From PNON01 sp964387025 (lineage in GTDB: Bacteria; Chloroflexota; Anaerolineae; Anaerolineales; Anaerolineaceae), in the NCBI GenBank assembly GCA_964387025.1, contig CAYLUZ010000001.1:248001-312000 (forward strand): DNA of 64,000 nt, read 5' to 3'. Below, one piece after another: positions 15,622 through 24,404 of the stretch (the stretch's first letter is position 1; each line of letters begins with the position of its first letter). The notes under the pieces are model-generated. The model saw only the letters and a program-made list of their open reading frames with translations, was not told the DNA's origin and made no database searches. Both the position numbers and the translations under genes were made by a program.

Positions 15622-16305
15622 ATGACCACAGTATTAATAATCGAAGACGAAGTTGAATTAGTAAAGGTTCTTAAACTCTACCTGGAGAAGGCAGGGTATA
15701 CCGTTTTGCTATCTGTCAGGGGTGACCAGGGTTTGACCCTCTGGGAGCAGAGTAAACCGGACTTATTGATTATTGATCTCAACCTGCCCGGAATGGACGG
15801 CCTGGATGTTACCCGACAGATCAGAAAAAAGTCTGATATCCCCATCATCATGTTGACGGCCCGGGTGGATGAAATGGATCGGTTGATCGGATTGGAACTT
15901 GGAGCGGATGATTATATATCGAAGCCATTTTCCCCACGCGAAGTGGTAGCCAGGGTGAAAGCAGTTCTGCGCCGGACCGGAAAATCAGTAGACACAGATG
16001 GCAAAATACTAGAAATTGGCAGCCTGATGATCGACCTGGATGGTCATCGGGCGGAAAAAGATCACGTGGTGTTGGATTTAACCCCAACAGAGTTTAACCT
16101 TCTGGCCAGCATGGCTTCTCAACCCGGTCGGGTTTTTACCAGATTACAACTCCTCGAAATGTCCCAGGGAACTGCCTATGAAGGGTATGAGCGGACAATA
16201 GATACTCATATCAAGAACCTGCGATCAAAAATCGAAAATGATACCCATAATCCAAAGTGTATTGAGACTGTCTTTGGTGTGGGTTACAAGTTCCGAAGGA
16301 ATTAA
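15622..16305 (+). CDS. OmpR/PhoB-family response regulator
   Basis: Two-component response regulator of 227 residues. Receiver domain 1-115 with acidic pair EDE at 8-10, phospho-acceptor Asp52 in IIDLNLPGMDG, conserved Thr in MLTARVDE and Lys in ISKPFSP. The C-terminal winged helix (about 130-227) ends in RTIDTHIKNLRSKIE and GVGYKF as in PhoB. The ATG at 15622 is chosen because a -10 box ends 6 nt before it and MTTVLIIEDE is the normal start; an upstream in-frame ATG at 15586 would precede the promoter. The sensor gene follows after 5 bp. Divergent Met-rich exported protein is a likely target. Confidence 0.93.
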   Translation: MTTVLIIEDEVELVKVLKLYLEKAGYTVLLSVRGDQGLTLWEQSKPDLLIIDLNLPGMDGLDVTRQIRKKSDIPIIMLTARVDEMDRLIGLELGADDYISKPFSPREVVARVKAVLRRTGKSVDTDGKILEIGSLMIDLDGHRAEKDHVVLDLTPTEFNLLASMASQPGRVFTRLQLLEMSQGTAYEGYERTIDTHIKNLRSKIENDTHNPKCIETVFGVGYKFRRN

Positions 16306-16310
16306 CCGGG

Positions 16311-17705
16311 ATGCGAATTCGATTTGCCATCTCATTGATCCTGGTTGCAGTGGTGTCCATTCTGGCTGTTGTAGGTTTTGCGCAATTTTCTACAGCCAAA
16401 GAGATCAACACCTACATGTTCCGCGGGGGAATGGCTGGATTGAATGTGCTGGTGAATAACCTGGAACAGTTTCACGAAATAAATAATTCCTGGGAGGGTG
16501 TGGCTCCTTTGTTTGACGAAAGGCCTTCTACAAACAACCATATGCCCGGAATGATGGGTCAAGCAGGTCCGGGAGGAGCCAGAGATCTGACAAAGCAGCA
16601 CCTGATCATGGCACAGGAATCCGGAGTTATTCTGATCGATACTGACAACCAGAGAATTGGAACACAACTGGATGACCAGGAAAAAATTGCCTCAATTCAA
16701 CTTAAAGACACCCGGGGCAACCTGATAGGGTATTTATTTTTCGCAAATGGTGTTCAATTTCAACCAGGAGAAGAACGCGCCCTCATCCTTAAGCTTAATT
16801 CAGCTGCCAAGAATGCAGCCTTTCTCGCAGGGGGAGTTGCACTTTTATTAGCCATGCTTTTGGGATATCTGATTCTGCGGCCCGTAAAAAGATTAACATT
16901 AGCCGCCAATCAGATAGCTGGCGGAGACCTCAGCCAACGGGTACCAGTGGAAGGAAAAGATGAACTCGCCGACCTGGGTAAGGCTTTCAATATGATGGCT
17001 GAATCCCTCGAAAACGCGCAGTCGACCCGGAAGGCAATGACCTCGGATATTGCCCACGAATTAAGGACTCCTCTGGCGATACAAAGGGCGATATTGGAAG
17101 CCATTCAGGATGGCGTTTATCCCCTGGATTTGGAACAGATCCAACAGGTGTACGATCAAAACCAATCTTTAACCCACCTTGTGGATGATCTCCGTACGCT
17201 TGCCCTGGCTGATGCAGGTGAGCTTAAATTGGAAAAAGTTGAAACAGATATTAACGGACTGATTGAGAAGACATTTGCCCAATTCCAGGCTCAGGCTGAA
17301 CAAAAAAGTATCAAGTTGGAGCTTGAACTACCCGGCGATACACGCGCGATTCAAGTTGATCCATTCAGGATCGAACAGATCATAAAAAACCTGATCAATA
17401 ATGCCTTAAGATACTCTCCCAATGGCTCTGCGGTGCTGGGGAAGATAGGGAATCAGGAGAAATCAATCATCCTGTCGATTAAGGATCAGGGAGATGGTAT
17501 TCCGGCGGAAGAAATGGATAACATCTTTGAAAGATTCTATCGGGCGGATCGCTCACGCAGCCGGGGGGAAGGCGGCACAGGGTTGGGTCTTGCAATTTCA
17601 AGGCAGCTCGCCCGGGCGCACAATGGCGATCTAACTGTCAGAAATCATCCGGAAGGTGGAGCAGAGTTTATTTTATGTTTACCAAATTGTGGCAATTATA
17701 ATTAG
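16311..17705 (+). CDS. Sensor histidine kinase with Met-rich extracytoplasmic domain
   Basis: 464-residue membrane sensor kinase, partner of the regulator just upstream. TM1 at about residues 1-25, an extracytoplasmic domain at 26-165, TM2 at 168-190, HAMP at 190-245 (RPVKRLTLAANQIAGGDL), HisKA with His249 in DIAHELRTPL, and an HATPase domain with NNALRYSPNG, DQGDGIP and GGTGLGLAI. The sensor domain contains MPGMMGQAGPGG, which echoes the repeats of the divergently encoded exported protein. This suggests a shared ligand, perhaps copper or silver, or a direct protein contact; this is an inference. It ends at a strong terminator. Confidence 0.93.
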   Translation: MRIRFAISLILVAVVSILAVVGFAQFSTAKEINTYMFRGGMAGLNVLVNNLEQFHEINNSWEGVAPLFDERPSTNNHMPGMMGQAGPGGARDLTKQHLIMAQESGVILIDTDNQRIGTQLDDQEKIASIQLKDTRGNLIGYLFFANGVQFQPGEERALILKLNSAAKNAAFLAGGVALLLAMLLGYLILRPVKRLTLAANQIAGGDLSQRVPVEGKDELADLGKAFNMMAESLENAQSTRKAMTSDIAHELRTPLAIQRAILEAIQDGVYPLDLEQIQQVYDQNQSLTHLVDDLRTLALADAGELKLEKVETDINGLIEKTFAQFQAQAEQKSIKLELELPGDTRAIQVDPFRIEQIIKNLINNALRYSPNGSAVLGKIGNQEKSIILSIKDQGDGIPAEEMDNIFERFYRADRSRSRGEGGTGLGLAISRQLARAHNGDLTVRNHPEGGAEFILCLPNCGNYN

Positions 17706-17751
17706 CGAAATCGCTGCCAGATGGTCCTATTGGCAGCGATTTCGTTTATTT
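17706..17751 (+). terminator. Strong intrinsic terminator after the sensor kinase
   Basis: Perfect 14-bp stem CGAAATCGCTGCCA (17706-17719) / TGGCAGCGATTTCG (17731-17744) with an 11-nt loop, then TTTATTT. It starts right at the stop codon of the kinase gene. Confidence 0.9.
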
Positions 17752-17820
17752 ACAGGATTCCACTATTCGTGGACTATTGTACTCTGTGGGAAAGTTACAA
17801 TAAATTCCGGGAAGGAACAA

Positions 17821-18288
17821 CTACCCTAATTGCTCCACCAGGTAATTGGGCAGAGTCAATTGGTCGATCTGATCAAGCTGTGCTTCCAACCAGTCGATAT
17901 GCCTTTCCTCGTCCTTGAGGATGGATTCAAATAATTCACGGGTACCATTATCGCCAACTTCCACAGCTTTTTTAATTCCCGCATTATATGTAGCTGCAGC
18001 ACCCAGTTCTGATTGCAAATCGTTCTTGATTTGCAGGTCCACTTTTGCACCAATGGAAAGCTTGTTAAGCTTGCTCACGGTAGGAGTTCCATTGAGAAAT
18101 AATATCCGGTCGATCAATGATTCTGCATGTTTCATTTCTTCTATCGCCCGTTTTTCAATGGAATCGTGAAGTTTTTCATAGCCCCAATTTGCGCACATTC
18201 CAGCATGCACCATATACTGGTTTACTGCTGTCAGCTCATCTGCAAGCTGTTCATTCAAGATTTGTATTAATACTTCTGAACCTTTCAT
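17821..18288 (-). CDS. bfr: Bacterioferritin
   Basis: Iron-storage ferritin of the bacterioferritin type, 155 residues. All ferroxidase ligands are present at the E. coli numbering: Glu18, Glu51, His54, Glu94, Glu127 and His130, and the haem-binding Met52 is kept in EEMKHAES. The motif KDEERHIDWLEAQLDQI closes the four-helix bundle. AGGAGG before the ATG gives a strong start. It is monocistronic, divergent from the calcium-type ATPase. The feo iron-uptake operon at 60656-63181 is the other iron locus in the window. Confidence 0.95.
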   Translation of the reverse strand: MKGSEVLIQILNEQLADELTAVNQYMVHAGMCANWGYEKLHDSIEKRAIEEMKHAESLIDRILFLNGTPTVSKLNKLSIGAKVDLQIKNDLQSELGAAATYNAGIKKAVEVGDNGTRELFESILKDEERHIDWLEAQLDQIDQLTLPNYLVEQLG

Positions 18289-18335
18289 ATCAACCTCCTG
18301 ATTCTAATAATCTTAATTGATTTATTATGCTAAAT

Positions 18336-18363
18336 ATAATATACCATTTTATTGGCAATTCAA
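18336..18363 (-). promoter_or_regulatory. Candidate bfr promoter
   Basis: On the reverse strand TTGAAT (18358-18363) and TATTAT (18336-18341) are separated by 16 bp, about 48 bp before the bfr start. The rest of the 258-bp gap to the P-type ATPase is AT-rich; I see no clear forward promoter in it. Confidence 0.35.
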
Positions 18364-18546
18364 GCCTAAAAATAATATGTGTTTTCATGAGGAAAAAGGA
18401 TTTACTTTGGAAGATTATAGAATCCTGGTCAGATTATTGAATCCTTATGTATTGTTTGTAATATCTGATAAACTTATCAAATTGTTTTAGATTCTGCCAT
18501 CACCTCACATTGGATCACCTATTTTATTGTGGAGAAAAATTGTCAC

Positions 18547-21354
18547 ATGACAGACACTGAAAAAAACCGCACAAAAATAGATCTACAAATCAGTTGGCAC
18601 GCCTTGTCCCAAGACGAGGTCATCGACAAACTTCAAACTCCTCTCCCAAGCGGATTAAGTACGGAAGAAGTGATCCGACGCCAGGTTGAATATGGATTAA
18701 ACCAACTGGCAGAAGCTCCTCGTCCCGGTTTCTTCTCAAAATTATTCGACCAATTAAAAGGCTTTGTAGTTATCTTATTAATTGTTGCTTCGATCATTTC
18801 AGCAGTTTTGGGTGATTATATTGAAGCTTCAGTAATCATGGCTATCGTTGTTTTGAATGCTATATTGGGAGTGGTTCAGGAGAGCCGGGCTGAACAAGCT
18901 TTGGCTGCCCTTAAAAAACTTGCTGCACCTGAAGCACAGGTACTACGGGATGGCAAGCGGGTATCTGTACGTGCTCCAGAACTTGTTCCGGGAGATGTAG
19001 TCTTCCTTGAAGCTGGTAATTTTATCCCCGCCGATATTCGACTAGTTGAAGCAGTAAACCTAAAAGTAGAAGAAGCGGCCCTCACAGGTGAATCATTAGC
19101 TGTTCAAAAGAATGTTGCCGCATTACAGGCGCAGGATATTCCACTAGGAGATCGAAAAAACACAGTATTCATGGGCACCCTGGTCTCTTATGGGCGCGGG
19201 AAGGGAGTTGTTGTTAGCACTGGAATGCATACCCAGTTAGGTCTGATCGCCACCATGCTCCAATCAGTAGGCTTGGAAGAAACTCCATTGCAGCGTCGAT
19301 TGGAAGCTTTGGGGAAATTATTGGGGATTGCTGCCCTCATTATTTGTGGGATCGTTTTTGTGGTAGGTGTGATTCGCCATCATGGAAACGTTCAAGAGAT
19401 CATGGATACCTTTATGATCGCGGTAAGCTTGGCGATTGCTGCTGTGCCTGAAGGGTTACCTGCAATTGTGACCATCAGCCTCGCCTTGGGTATGCGAGAA
19501 ATGGTCAAAAAGCATGCCCTTATCCGTAAATTAGCGTCAGTGGAGACACTTGGCTCAGCAACTGTGATTTGTTCTGATAAGACGGGAACTCTTACCCAGA
19601 ATGAAATGACGGTTACCCGGTTATGGGTTGACGGACAATTTATCGATATTTCAGGAAGTGGGTTTTCTACTGAAGGCGAATTCTTAATCGATGGAAAGAC
19701 AATTGATCTTGATGAGTACCCTGGCACTGAAACAGCCTTGTGGGTGAGTGTCTTAAATAACGATGCCTTACTTGAGAAATCTGACACGGTAAATGGTTTC
19801 CGCATGGTAGGAGACCCAACTGAAGGTGCGTTATTGGTTGCCGCTGTTAAAGCAGGCGCACATACAAATCATCTTCTGGCTGCTTATCCAAGAGAAAATG
19901 AAATACCATTCGATTCCACCCGGAAAAGGATGATTACCATCCATTGCATAAAAGAACCAATGGATGAAGATTTATCACCAATTTATGGGGGCGACAAAAA
20001 ACAATGGTATGCGGTTGCAGTAAAAGGCGCTCCTGATGAAGTATTGAAGCTTTGCACCCATATCCAACAAATGGATGATAAAGGTTCCCGGGTATTGGAT
20101 GAACAGTTGCGCTCGCAAGTTCTTGCAGCCAACGATACAATGACGGAAAAAGCCTTGCGTGTTTTGGGGTTGGCTTTTAGATTAGTACCAACAGTTCCAG
20201 AAGAAATCTCCTCTCATACATTGGAGAAAGATCTGGTCTTCGCTGGACTTATCGGGATGATCGATCCACCCCGGGTGGAAGTGAAACCTGCCCTGGATAA
20301 AGCGCGAACCGCTGGCATCCGTACCGTTATGATCACCGGTGATTATCCCAATACAGCCAGGGCGATTGCAGAAAGTATCGGACTTTTATTACCTGGAAGA
20401 TCGGTCAAAACCGGGGTCGAGATCCAGGACCTTGATGCAGGATCGATGCAGCAAGTAGCGAGGGAAACAGATGTATATGCCCGTGTATCTCCGGAGCATA
20501 AAATGAAGATCGTTGAAGCACTGCGGGCGAACGGTGATGTGGTCGCCATGACTGGTGACGGTGTCAACGATGCTCCAGCTATAAAACTGGCAGATATCGG
20601 TATAGCCATGGGAATAACCGGCACCGATGTTGCCAAGGAAACAGCCGATATGGTCCTGACAGATGATAACTATGCCAGCATTGTATCTGCCGTGGAACAA
20701 GGGCGAGTCATTTATAGTAATATCCGCAAATTTGTTTATTACCTGATCTCATGCAATATGGCAGAGATCATGATCATTTTCCTTGCAACATTGTTTGGCT
20801 GGCCTTCTCCCCTCACAGCCATTCAATTACTTTGGTTGAACCTGGTGACTGACGGTGCTCCTGCTCTTGCCCTGGGAACAGAAAAAGGCGATCCGGATAT
20901 CATGAAACAACCCCCCCGCCCACCCAAGGAAAATATAATTAATAAATATATGCAGATCGGAGTCGTGATCCAGACGATTGCGATTACTGCCGTGACACTG
21001 GGGGCATACTTTTTCGGGATGAACACTTATCCTGACCAAGTCGAAATTGCACAGACGATGGCTTTTACGACCCTGAGTTGTTCAGAATTAATTCGAGCAT
21101 ACACAGCTCGATCAGAATATTTCCCATTGCTCAAAATTGGAGTCTTCGCGAATAAATGGATGAATATTGCTGTTGCTTCTTCATTGGTTCTGATCCTTGT
21201 GGTTATTTATGAGCCATTTTTAAACAATGTCTTTAATACACAGCCATTAGGGTTAGCTCAATGGAAAGTTATCGTTCCCATACTTTTTGTACCTTCTATT
21301 GCGGCGGAAGCAACAAAAGTATTTTTTTCTCCAACCCGCAAACAATTCTTATAA
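18547..21354 (+). CDS. Calcium-type cation-transporting P-type ATPase
   Basis: A 935-residue P-type ATPase of the P2A (SERCA/PMCA-like) group that exports or sequesters Ca2+ or a related cation. Order of features: N-terminal actuator-adjacent region, TGES (VEEAALTGESLAV) near residue 175, TM4 with VPEGLPAIVTISLALGM, phosphorylation Asp344 in CSDKTGTLT, nucleotide site with KGAPDEVL, TGDYPNTARAIA, and MTGDGVNDAPAIK, then six C-terminal TMs. The PEGLP motif in TM4 and length are typical of Ca2+ pumps. Start: I prefer ATG 18547 (GGAG 12 nt upstream) over the GTG at 18529. It is followed by its own terminator and seems monocistronic. Confidence 0.92.
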   Translation: MTDTEKNRTKIDLQISWHALSQDEVIDKLQTPLPSGLSTEEVIRRQVEYGLNQLAEAPRPGFFSKLFDQLKGFVVILLIVASIISAVLGDYIEASVIMAIVVLNAILGVVQESRAEQALAALKKLAAPEAQVLRDGKRVSVRAPELVPGDVVFLEAGNFIPADIRLVEAVNLKVEEAALTGESLAVQKNVAALQAQDIPLGDRKNTVFMGTLVSYGRGKGVVVSTGMHTQLGLIATMLQSVGLEETPLQRRLEALGKLLGIAALIICGIVFVVGVIRHHGNVQEIMDTFMIAVSLAIAAVPEGLPAIVTISLALGMREMVKKHALIRKLASVETLGSATVICSDKTGTLTQNEMTVTRLWVDGQFIDISGSGFSTEGEFLIDGKTIDLDEYPGTETALWVSVLNNDALLEKSDTVNGFRMVGDPTEGALLVAAVKAGAHTNHLLAAYPRENEIPFDSTRKRMITIHCIKEPMDEDLSPIYGGDKKQWYAVAVKGAPDEVLKLCTHIQQMDDKGSRVLDEQLRSQVLAANDTMTEKALRVLGLAFRLVPTVPEEISSHTLEKDLVFAGLIGMIDPPRVEVKPALDKARTAGIRTVMITGDYPNTARAIAESIGLLLPGRSVKTGVEIQDLDAGSMQQVARETDVYARVSPEHKMKIVEALRANGDVVAMTGDGVNDAPAIKLADIGIAMGITGTDVAKETADMVLTDDNYASIVSAVEQGRVIYSNIRKFVYYLISCNMAEIMIIFLATLFGWPSPLTAIQLLWLNLVTDGAPALALGTEKGDPDIMKQPPRPPKENIINKYMQIGVVIQTIAITAVTLGAYFFGMNTYPDQVEIAQTMAFTTLSCSELIRAYTARSEYFPLLKIGVFANKWMNIAVASSLVLILVVIYEPFLNNVFNTQPLGLAQWKVIVPILFVPSIAAEATKVFFSPTRKQFL

Positions 21355-21377
21355 ATATAATATTCTTGTTTTAAGAG

Positions 21378-21418
21378 AACAGCTTAACCTTTCTGAAAAG
21401 AGGTTGGGCTGTTTTTTT
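21378..21418 (+). terminator. Intrinsic terminator after the P-type ATPase
   Basis: AACAGC-tt-AACC and GGTT-gg-GCTGTT form an interrupted stem (21378-21412) followed by seven T. It separates the forward ATPase from the convergent rnhB. Confidence 0.8.
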
Positions 21419-21447
21419 GATTAATTACTTTATGGATTTTGGTTGGA

Positions 21448-22104
21448 TTATTGGTTGATGGATTTTATCAAAGGTTTGAAAGTCATCCGGTGGATCGGTG
21501 TCGGTCCATGGAGGTATATCATCTTTTGATGATGAGCAGTACCGTATCCCTTATGCTGCTCAAATCCATACTCGGGGAAGTCTTTTATGAGTGACACCAT
21601 CTCGAAATCCCGGCTGGTTTTTGCCAGGATCGATGCGGAGGCAATGGATAACGACCTGGCATCACCTTTAACCAAAGGGGTTTGCGGAATGTTTATCTCT
21701 GGTAAAGTTAGAAAATCGATCAGCAAGAGCTGTGGAGGGATGGATAACCCAAATACAGCCCGTTTCATCGCCAGGCGCGTAGCCGGGAGTATTCCCAATT
21801 GATCTATCTCAACTGAAGATGCTGATCCGATTTGCCATGCAAGGGCAGCCTGTTTGATCTGGATAGCACATGCATCCCGCTTCTTTGATGTCAGTTTTTT
21901 GGAGTCATCGATACCAGGCAAATTGAATCGTAAGTTGTGATCGCTTGGGAAAATTATGGCTGCAGCATAAACTGGTCCAGCCCAGGCTCCCCGGCCTGCT
22001 TCGTCAATGCCTGCGATGAAGTTTATTCCCTGGCCCCATAAGTCCATTTCAAATGAAATATCAGGTCGCGGAGGAAGCAGGCTAAGGTCAAACTTTTTTG
22101 GCAT
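21448..22104 (-). CDS. rnhB: Ribonuclease HII
   Basis: Removes ribonucleotides from DNA-RNA hybrids. 218 residues. The catalytic DEAGRG block (IAGIDEAGRGAWAGPVYAAA) is at about residues 31-50, with later Asp ligands in ADDSKKLT-type (GIDDSKKLTSKKRD) and LIDFLTLP, and KGYGTAHH near the end. The start overlaps the end of the upstream glycosyltransferase gene by 17 bp, indicating translational coupling. An N-terminal extension of about 25 residues (MPKKFDLSLLPPRPDISFE) precedes the core, as often seen in Chloroflexota, where it may help substrate contact. Confidence 0.94.
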   Translation of the reverse strand: MPKKFDLSLLPPRPDISFEMDLWGQGINFIAGIDEAGRGAWAGPVYAAAIIFPSDHNLRFNLPGIDDSKKLTSKKRDACAIQIKQAALAWQIGSASSVEIDQLGILPATRLAMKRAVFGLSIPPQLLLIDFLTLPEINIPQTPLVKGDARSLSIASASILAKTSRDFEMVSLIKDFPEYGFEQHKGYGTAHHQKMIYLHGPTPIHRMTFKPLIKSINQ

Positions 22105-22822
22105 ATTTTCCGCGTATATTGTTAAAACGAATTCTGATCAGGTCCACCAGCATCTGGAACGAGTCGCGGAATACTTTAACCTTACTATGTGGATCATGAT
22201 ACCAGGGGATTCCCAGTTCTGTGATGGAGTATCCGTGTTTCCGGGCGATATATAAGATCTCAACATCGAAAGTCCATCCGGTGATAGTCTGCAATGGGAA
22301 TAATTCACGGGCTGCCCGGGCAGAAAAACATTTGAAACCGCATTGGGTATCCTGCAATCGCGGCAAGGCAAGGATTCTGACGATCAAATTAAAAACCCTG
22401 CCGATAAAATGCCGGTAGGCTGGTTCGTTATACCGTTTCGCTCCAGGAGCTTCCCGTGAGGCAATGGATATATCAGCAGTTAGTTGCGGAGGGATGAAGC
22501 GGTTGACTTCCTCGATCGGCATGGAAAGGTCTACATCGCATATAAACCGAAAATCACCCGTAGCTTCAAGCATCCCCCTTTGGACAGCCAGTCCTTTACC
22601 TCGTTTTTCTTCATGTATGACCCGTAGATCCGGACTGCCTGGCAAATATGAACTGGCAAGCTGGTAAGTATTATCCTGGCTGCCATTTTCGATGACCAGA
22701 ATTTCTGATTTGTAAGGTTGAGTTTTTAAATACGAAATAGCCTTTTCGAGGGTTGCAGAGATTCGTTCTTCTTCATTATGGGCAGGAAAAATAATGGATA
22801 AGTACACTGAAGATGTAGCCAT
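22088..22822 (-). CDS. GT2 glycosyltransferase, dolichyl-phosphate glucosyltransferase (ALG5) type
   Basis: A 244-residue family 2 glycosyltransferase. The opening LSIIFPAHNEEERISATLEKAISYL, the ENGSQDNT nucleotide loop, EEKRGKGLAVQRGML and CDVDLSMP (DxD) are all in place; DTQCGFKCF near residue 160 is the acceptor-loop motif of polyprenyl-phosphate glycosyltransferases such as ALG5. There is no C-terminal membrane domain beyond amphipathic helices. It probably loads a sugar on a polyprenyl phosphate. It is translationally coupled to rnhB (17-bp overlap) and 26 bp after a small unknown gene. A TATAAT lies 3 nt before the ATG, too close for a normal leaderless start. Confidence 0.82.
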   Translation of the reverse strand: MATSSVYLSIIFPAHNEEERISATLEKAISYLKTQPYKSEILVIENGSQDNTYQLASSYLPGSPDLRVIHEEKRGKGLAVQRGMLEATGDFRFICDVDLSMPIEEVNRFIPPQLTADISIASREAPGAKRYNEPAYRHFIGRVFNLIVRILALPRLQDTQCGFKCFSARAARELFPLQTITGWTFDVEILYIARKHGYSITELGIPWYHDPHSKVKVFRDSFQMLVDLIRIRFNNIRGKYAKKV

Positions 22823-22848
22823 TTGATTATAAAAAGACTCGGATTTAT

Positions 22849-23160
22849 TTAATAAACCGGAATTCCTGATAATGAATCTTTAAGGGCGATCTCTCCCCCC
22901 ATAACAAGAACAGGGTCTTCTTTCGATCCCGAGATTTGAATTACACCGGTCTGGTTAAATGTGCTGGCCAGGGATGATACTCTGTTCCCAGCTGCCACTT
23001 TTTTACCAGCCAGGAGGTAACTAATTAATTGATCCCGGTTAATGATGACCCGATCGGAGAAGGAAGGACCCCTTCTTTCGTACAATCGGACCTTTTCCAA
23101 TTCCCCTGAGGGAGAATAATGTATTGCTTCTACGAGGTAATCAAATTTGATTTGAGCCAT
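22849..23160 (-). CDS. Conserved small protein of unknown function
   Basis: A 103-residue soluble protein that I do not recognise. It has alternating beta-like stretches: FDYLVEAIHYSPSGELEKVRLYERRG, then DRVIINRDQLISYLLAGKKVAAG, then a C-terminal VIQISGSKEDPVLVMGG. No membrane segment or Cys. The repeated short strands with turns suggest a small beta-barrel or SH3-like fold. It has a leaderless-type promoter and leads a reverse unit with the GT2 transferase and rnhB. Function is unknown. Confidence 0.65.
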   Translation of the reverse strand: MAQIKFDYLVEAIHYSPSGELEKVRLYERRGPSFSDRVIINRDQLISYLLAGKKVAAGNRVSSLASTFNQTGVIQISGSKEDPVLVMGGEIALKDSLSGIPVY

Positions 23161-23166
23161 ATCATT

Positions 23167-23172
23167 ATTATA
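23167..23172 (-). promoter_or_regulatory. -10 box giving a leaderless start for 22849-23160
   Basis: TATAAT on the reverse strand at 23172-23167, 6 nt before the ATG at 23160, with no Shine-Dalgarno between. No clear -35. Fits the leaderless pattern seen at other genes here. Confidence 0.45.
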
Positions 23173-23285
23173 AATTAGAAAACGTTAACCCGCAGGAATT
23201 TCCCTGGTAATTAGGTATAATTACCCGCTGGTATGAATGTTGGTGTCACTGTTGGAAGGGGAGTGTTCGTATTCAAATAATATAG

Positions 23286-23358
23286 TCGGGGTGGGCGGAC
23301 TTGAACCGCCGGCCCCCGCGTCCCAAACGCGGTGCGCTGCCAACTGCGCTACACCCCG
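23286..23358 (-). tRNA. tRNA-Pro (anticodon UGG)
   Basis: 73-nt cloverleaf on the reverse strand. Acceptor CGGGGTG pairs with CACCCCG, D arm GCGC/GCGC, anticodon stem CCGCG/CGCGG with loop TTTGGGA (anticodon TGG), T arm GGCGG-TTCAAGT-CCGCC, discriminator A. The 3' CCA is not encoded. The 5' end lies 12 bp from the -10 box of the divergent esterase gene. Confidence 0.96.
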
Positions 23359-23369
23359 GCGAGAGAGAG

Positions 23370-23375
23370 TATAAT
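23370..23375 (+). promoter_or_regulatory. -10 box giving a leaderless start for the esterase gene
   Basis: TATAAT at 23370-23375, 7 nt before ATG 23383 and just outside the tRNA-Pro gene; no Shine-Dalgarno is present. The -35 position would fall inside the tRNA gene. Confidence 0.45.
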
Positions 23376-23382
23376 GCGAAGT

Positions 23383-24327
23383 ATGCATAACCGTCAAGAC
23401 ACTCCAAAAATATCCTTGAATCTGATAAGTAGTTACATATTTATCCATTTATTATCCATTATTGTTTTAAGCGCTTGCGTTGGGCCTAAATCATTACCAA
23501 CAAATACCGTTCCGCTGAATACCCAGGTGATTGAACCCCAAATATCCCCTACTGACGCAGCTCAAACCACGCCTGAAATATCTGCCACAGAGACATCGGT
23601 TCAACCCACAAGCATTCCTCAATTTAAATGTCCTGAAAGCCGGGGATTGGTGACCCGATCTTATATTAATACGAAAGAACTGCCAGGCAGGCTTTATTTT
23701 ACAATTTACCTGCCCCCATGCTATTCCGATTCAAGCAAATATCCGGTACTCTACCTGTTGCATGGCAAAAGTTATCAGGATGATCAATGGGTCCGTTTGG
23801 GTTTGGCGGATATCATGAATAAGCAGATATCAAATAGTAAATTACCTCCATTCATAGTTGTGATGCCATATGATCCGGGCTGGGAAGATCCAAACACAGG
23901 CAAATACGACCGGGCGATTGGCGAATCATTGATACGATGGATCGATAGCCAATACTCAGTGAAAAAAGAACGGGAATTCAGGGCAATCGGGGGTGTATCA
24001 AGGGGTTCCGGTTGGGCGTTCCATATTGCTTTGAAATACCCCGAACTCTTTTCGATCTTAGGTATACATAGCCCGGCTTTTTTTCGAGCGGATAGGCGTA
24101 ACATGACAACGTTACTAACCGATTTTTCAACTTCAAAATTACCTATTCGGGTTATGCTGGATGTAGGCACCCGAGACCCGGAATTTAATTACGCAGGTAT
24201 ATTCGAGAAATTGCTCACCAAGAATTCCATTGCGCATTCATGGCAAATGCTGGACGGAAATCACAGTGAGGCTTATTGGCGCGAGAATCTGGGGATGTAT
24301 CTGCAGGAATACTCCAAAGACTGGTAA
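23383..24327 (+). CDS. Lipoprotein esterase of the Fes/esterase-D (alpha/beta hydrolase) type
   Basis: A 314-residue predicted lipoprotein. A signal sequence ends in the lipobox LSAC at about residues 30-33, then a Thr/Pro/Gln-rich linker to residue 80. The rest is a putative-esterase fold: PGRLYFTIYLPPCY, VLYLLHGKSYQDDQW, nucleophile Ser in GGVSRGSGW (GxSxG) and a late His in DGNHSEAYWREN. Such enzymes act on feruloyl esters, siderophore esters or S-formyl thiols; the substrate is not clear here. I chose ATG 23383 because a TATAAT ends 7 nt before it; an ATG three codons upstream (23374) overlaps that box. It ends at a strong terminator. Confidence 0.82.
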   Translation: MHNRQDTPKISLNLISSYIFIHLLSIIVLSACVGPKSLPTNTVPLNTQVIEPQISPTDAAQTTPEISATETSVQPTSIPQFKCPESRGLVTRSYINTKELPGRLYFTIYLPPCYSDSSKYPVLYLLHGKSYQDDQWVRLGLADIMNKQISNSKLPPFIVVMPYDPGWEDPNTGKYDRAIGESLIRWIDSQYSVKKEREFRAIGGVSRGSGWAFHIALKYPELFSILGIHSPAFFRADRRNMTTLLTDFSTSKLPIRVMLDVGTRDPEFNYAGIFEKLLTKNSIAHSWQMLDGNHSEAYWRENLGMYLQEYSKDW

Positions 24328-24341
24328 CTGTTTCTTCAATG

Positions 24342-24371
24342 AAAAGACCCCCGATAGTTCGGGGGTCTTTT
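24342..24371. terminator. Bidirectional terminator between esterase and gdhA
   Basis: Perfect 13-bp stem AAAAGACCCCCGA (24342-24354) / TCGGGGGTCTTTT (24359-24371) with a TAGT loop. T runs flank it on both strands, so it can serve both convergent genes. Confidence 0.92.
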
Positions 24372-24404
24372 ACGGAAGGAGAGAAGCGATCCAGTAATGT
24401 TGAT

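Noticed and set aside
22820..22831. TATAAT 3 nt before the GT2 start as another leaderless promoter
   Set aside because: The distance is too short to place the transcription start at or before the ATG.
23221..23448. 75-residue reverse frame over the tRNA-Pro gene
   Set aside because: Its middle part (GVAQLAAHRVWDAGAGGSSPP) is a translation of the tRNA itself, a well-known false gene pattern.
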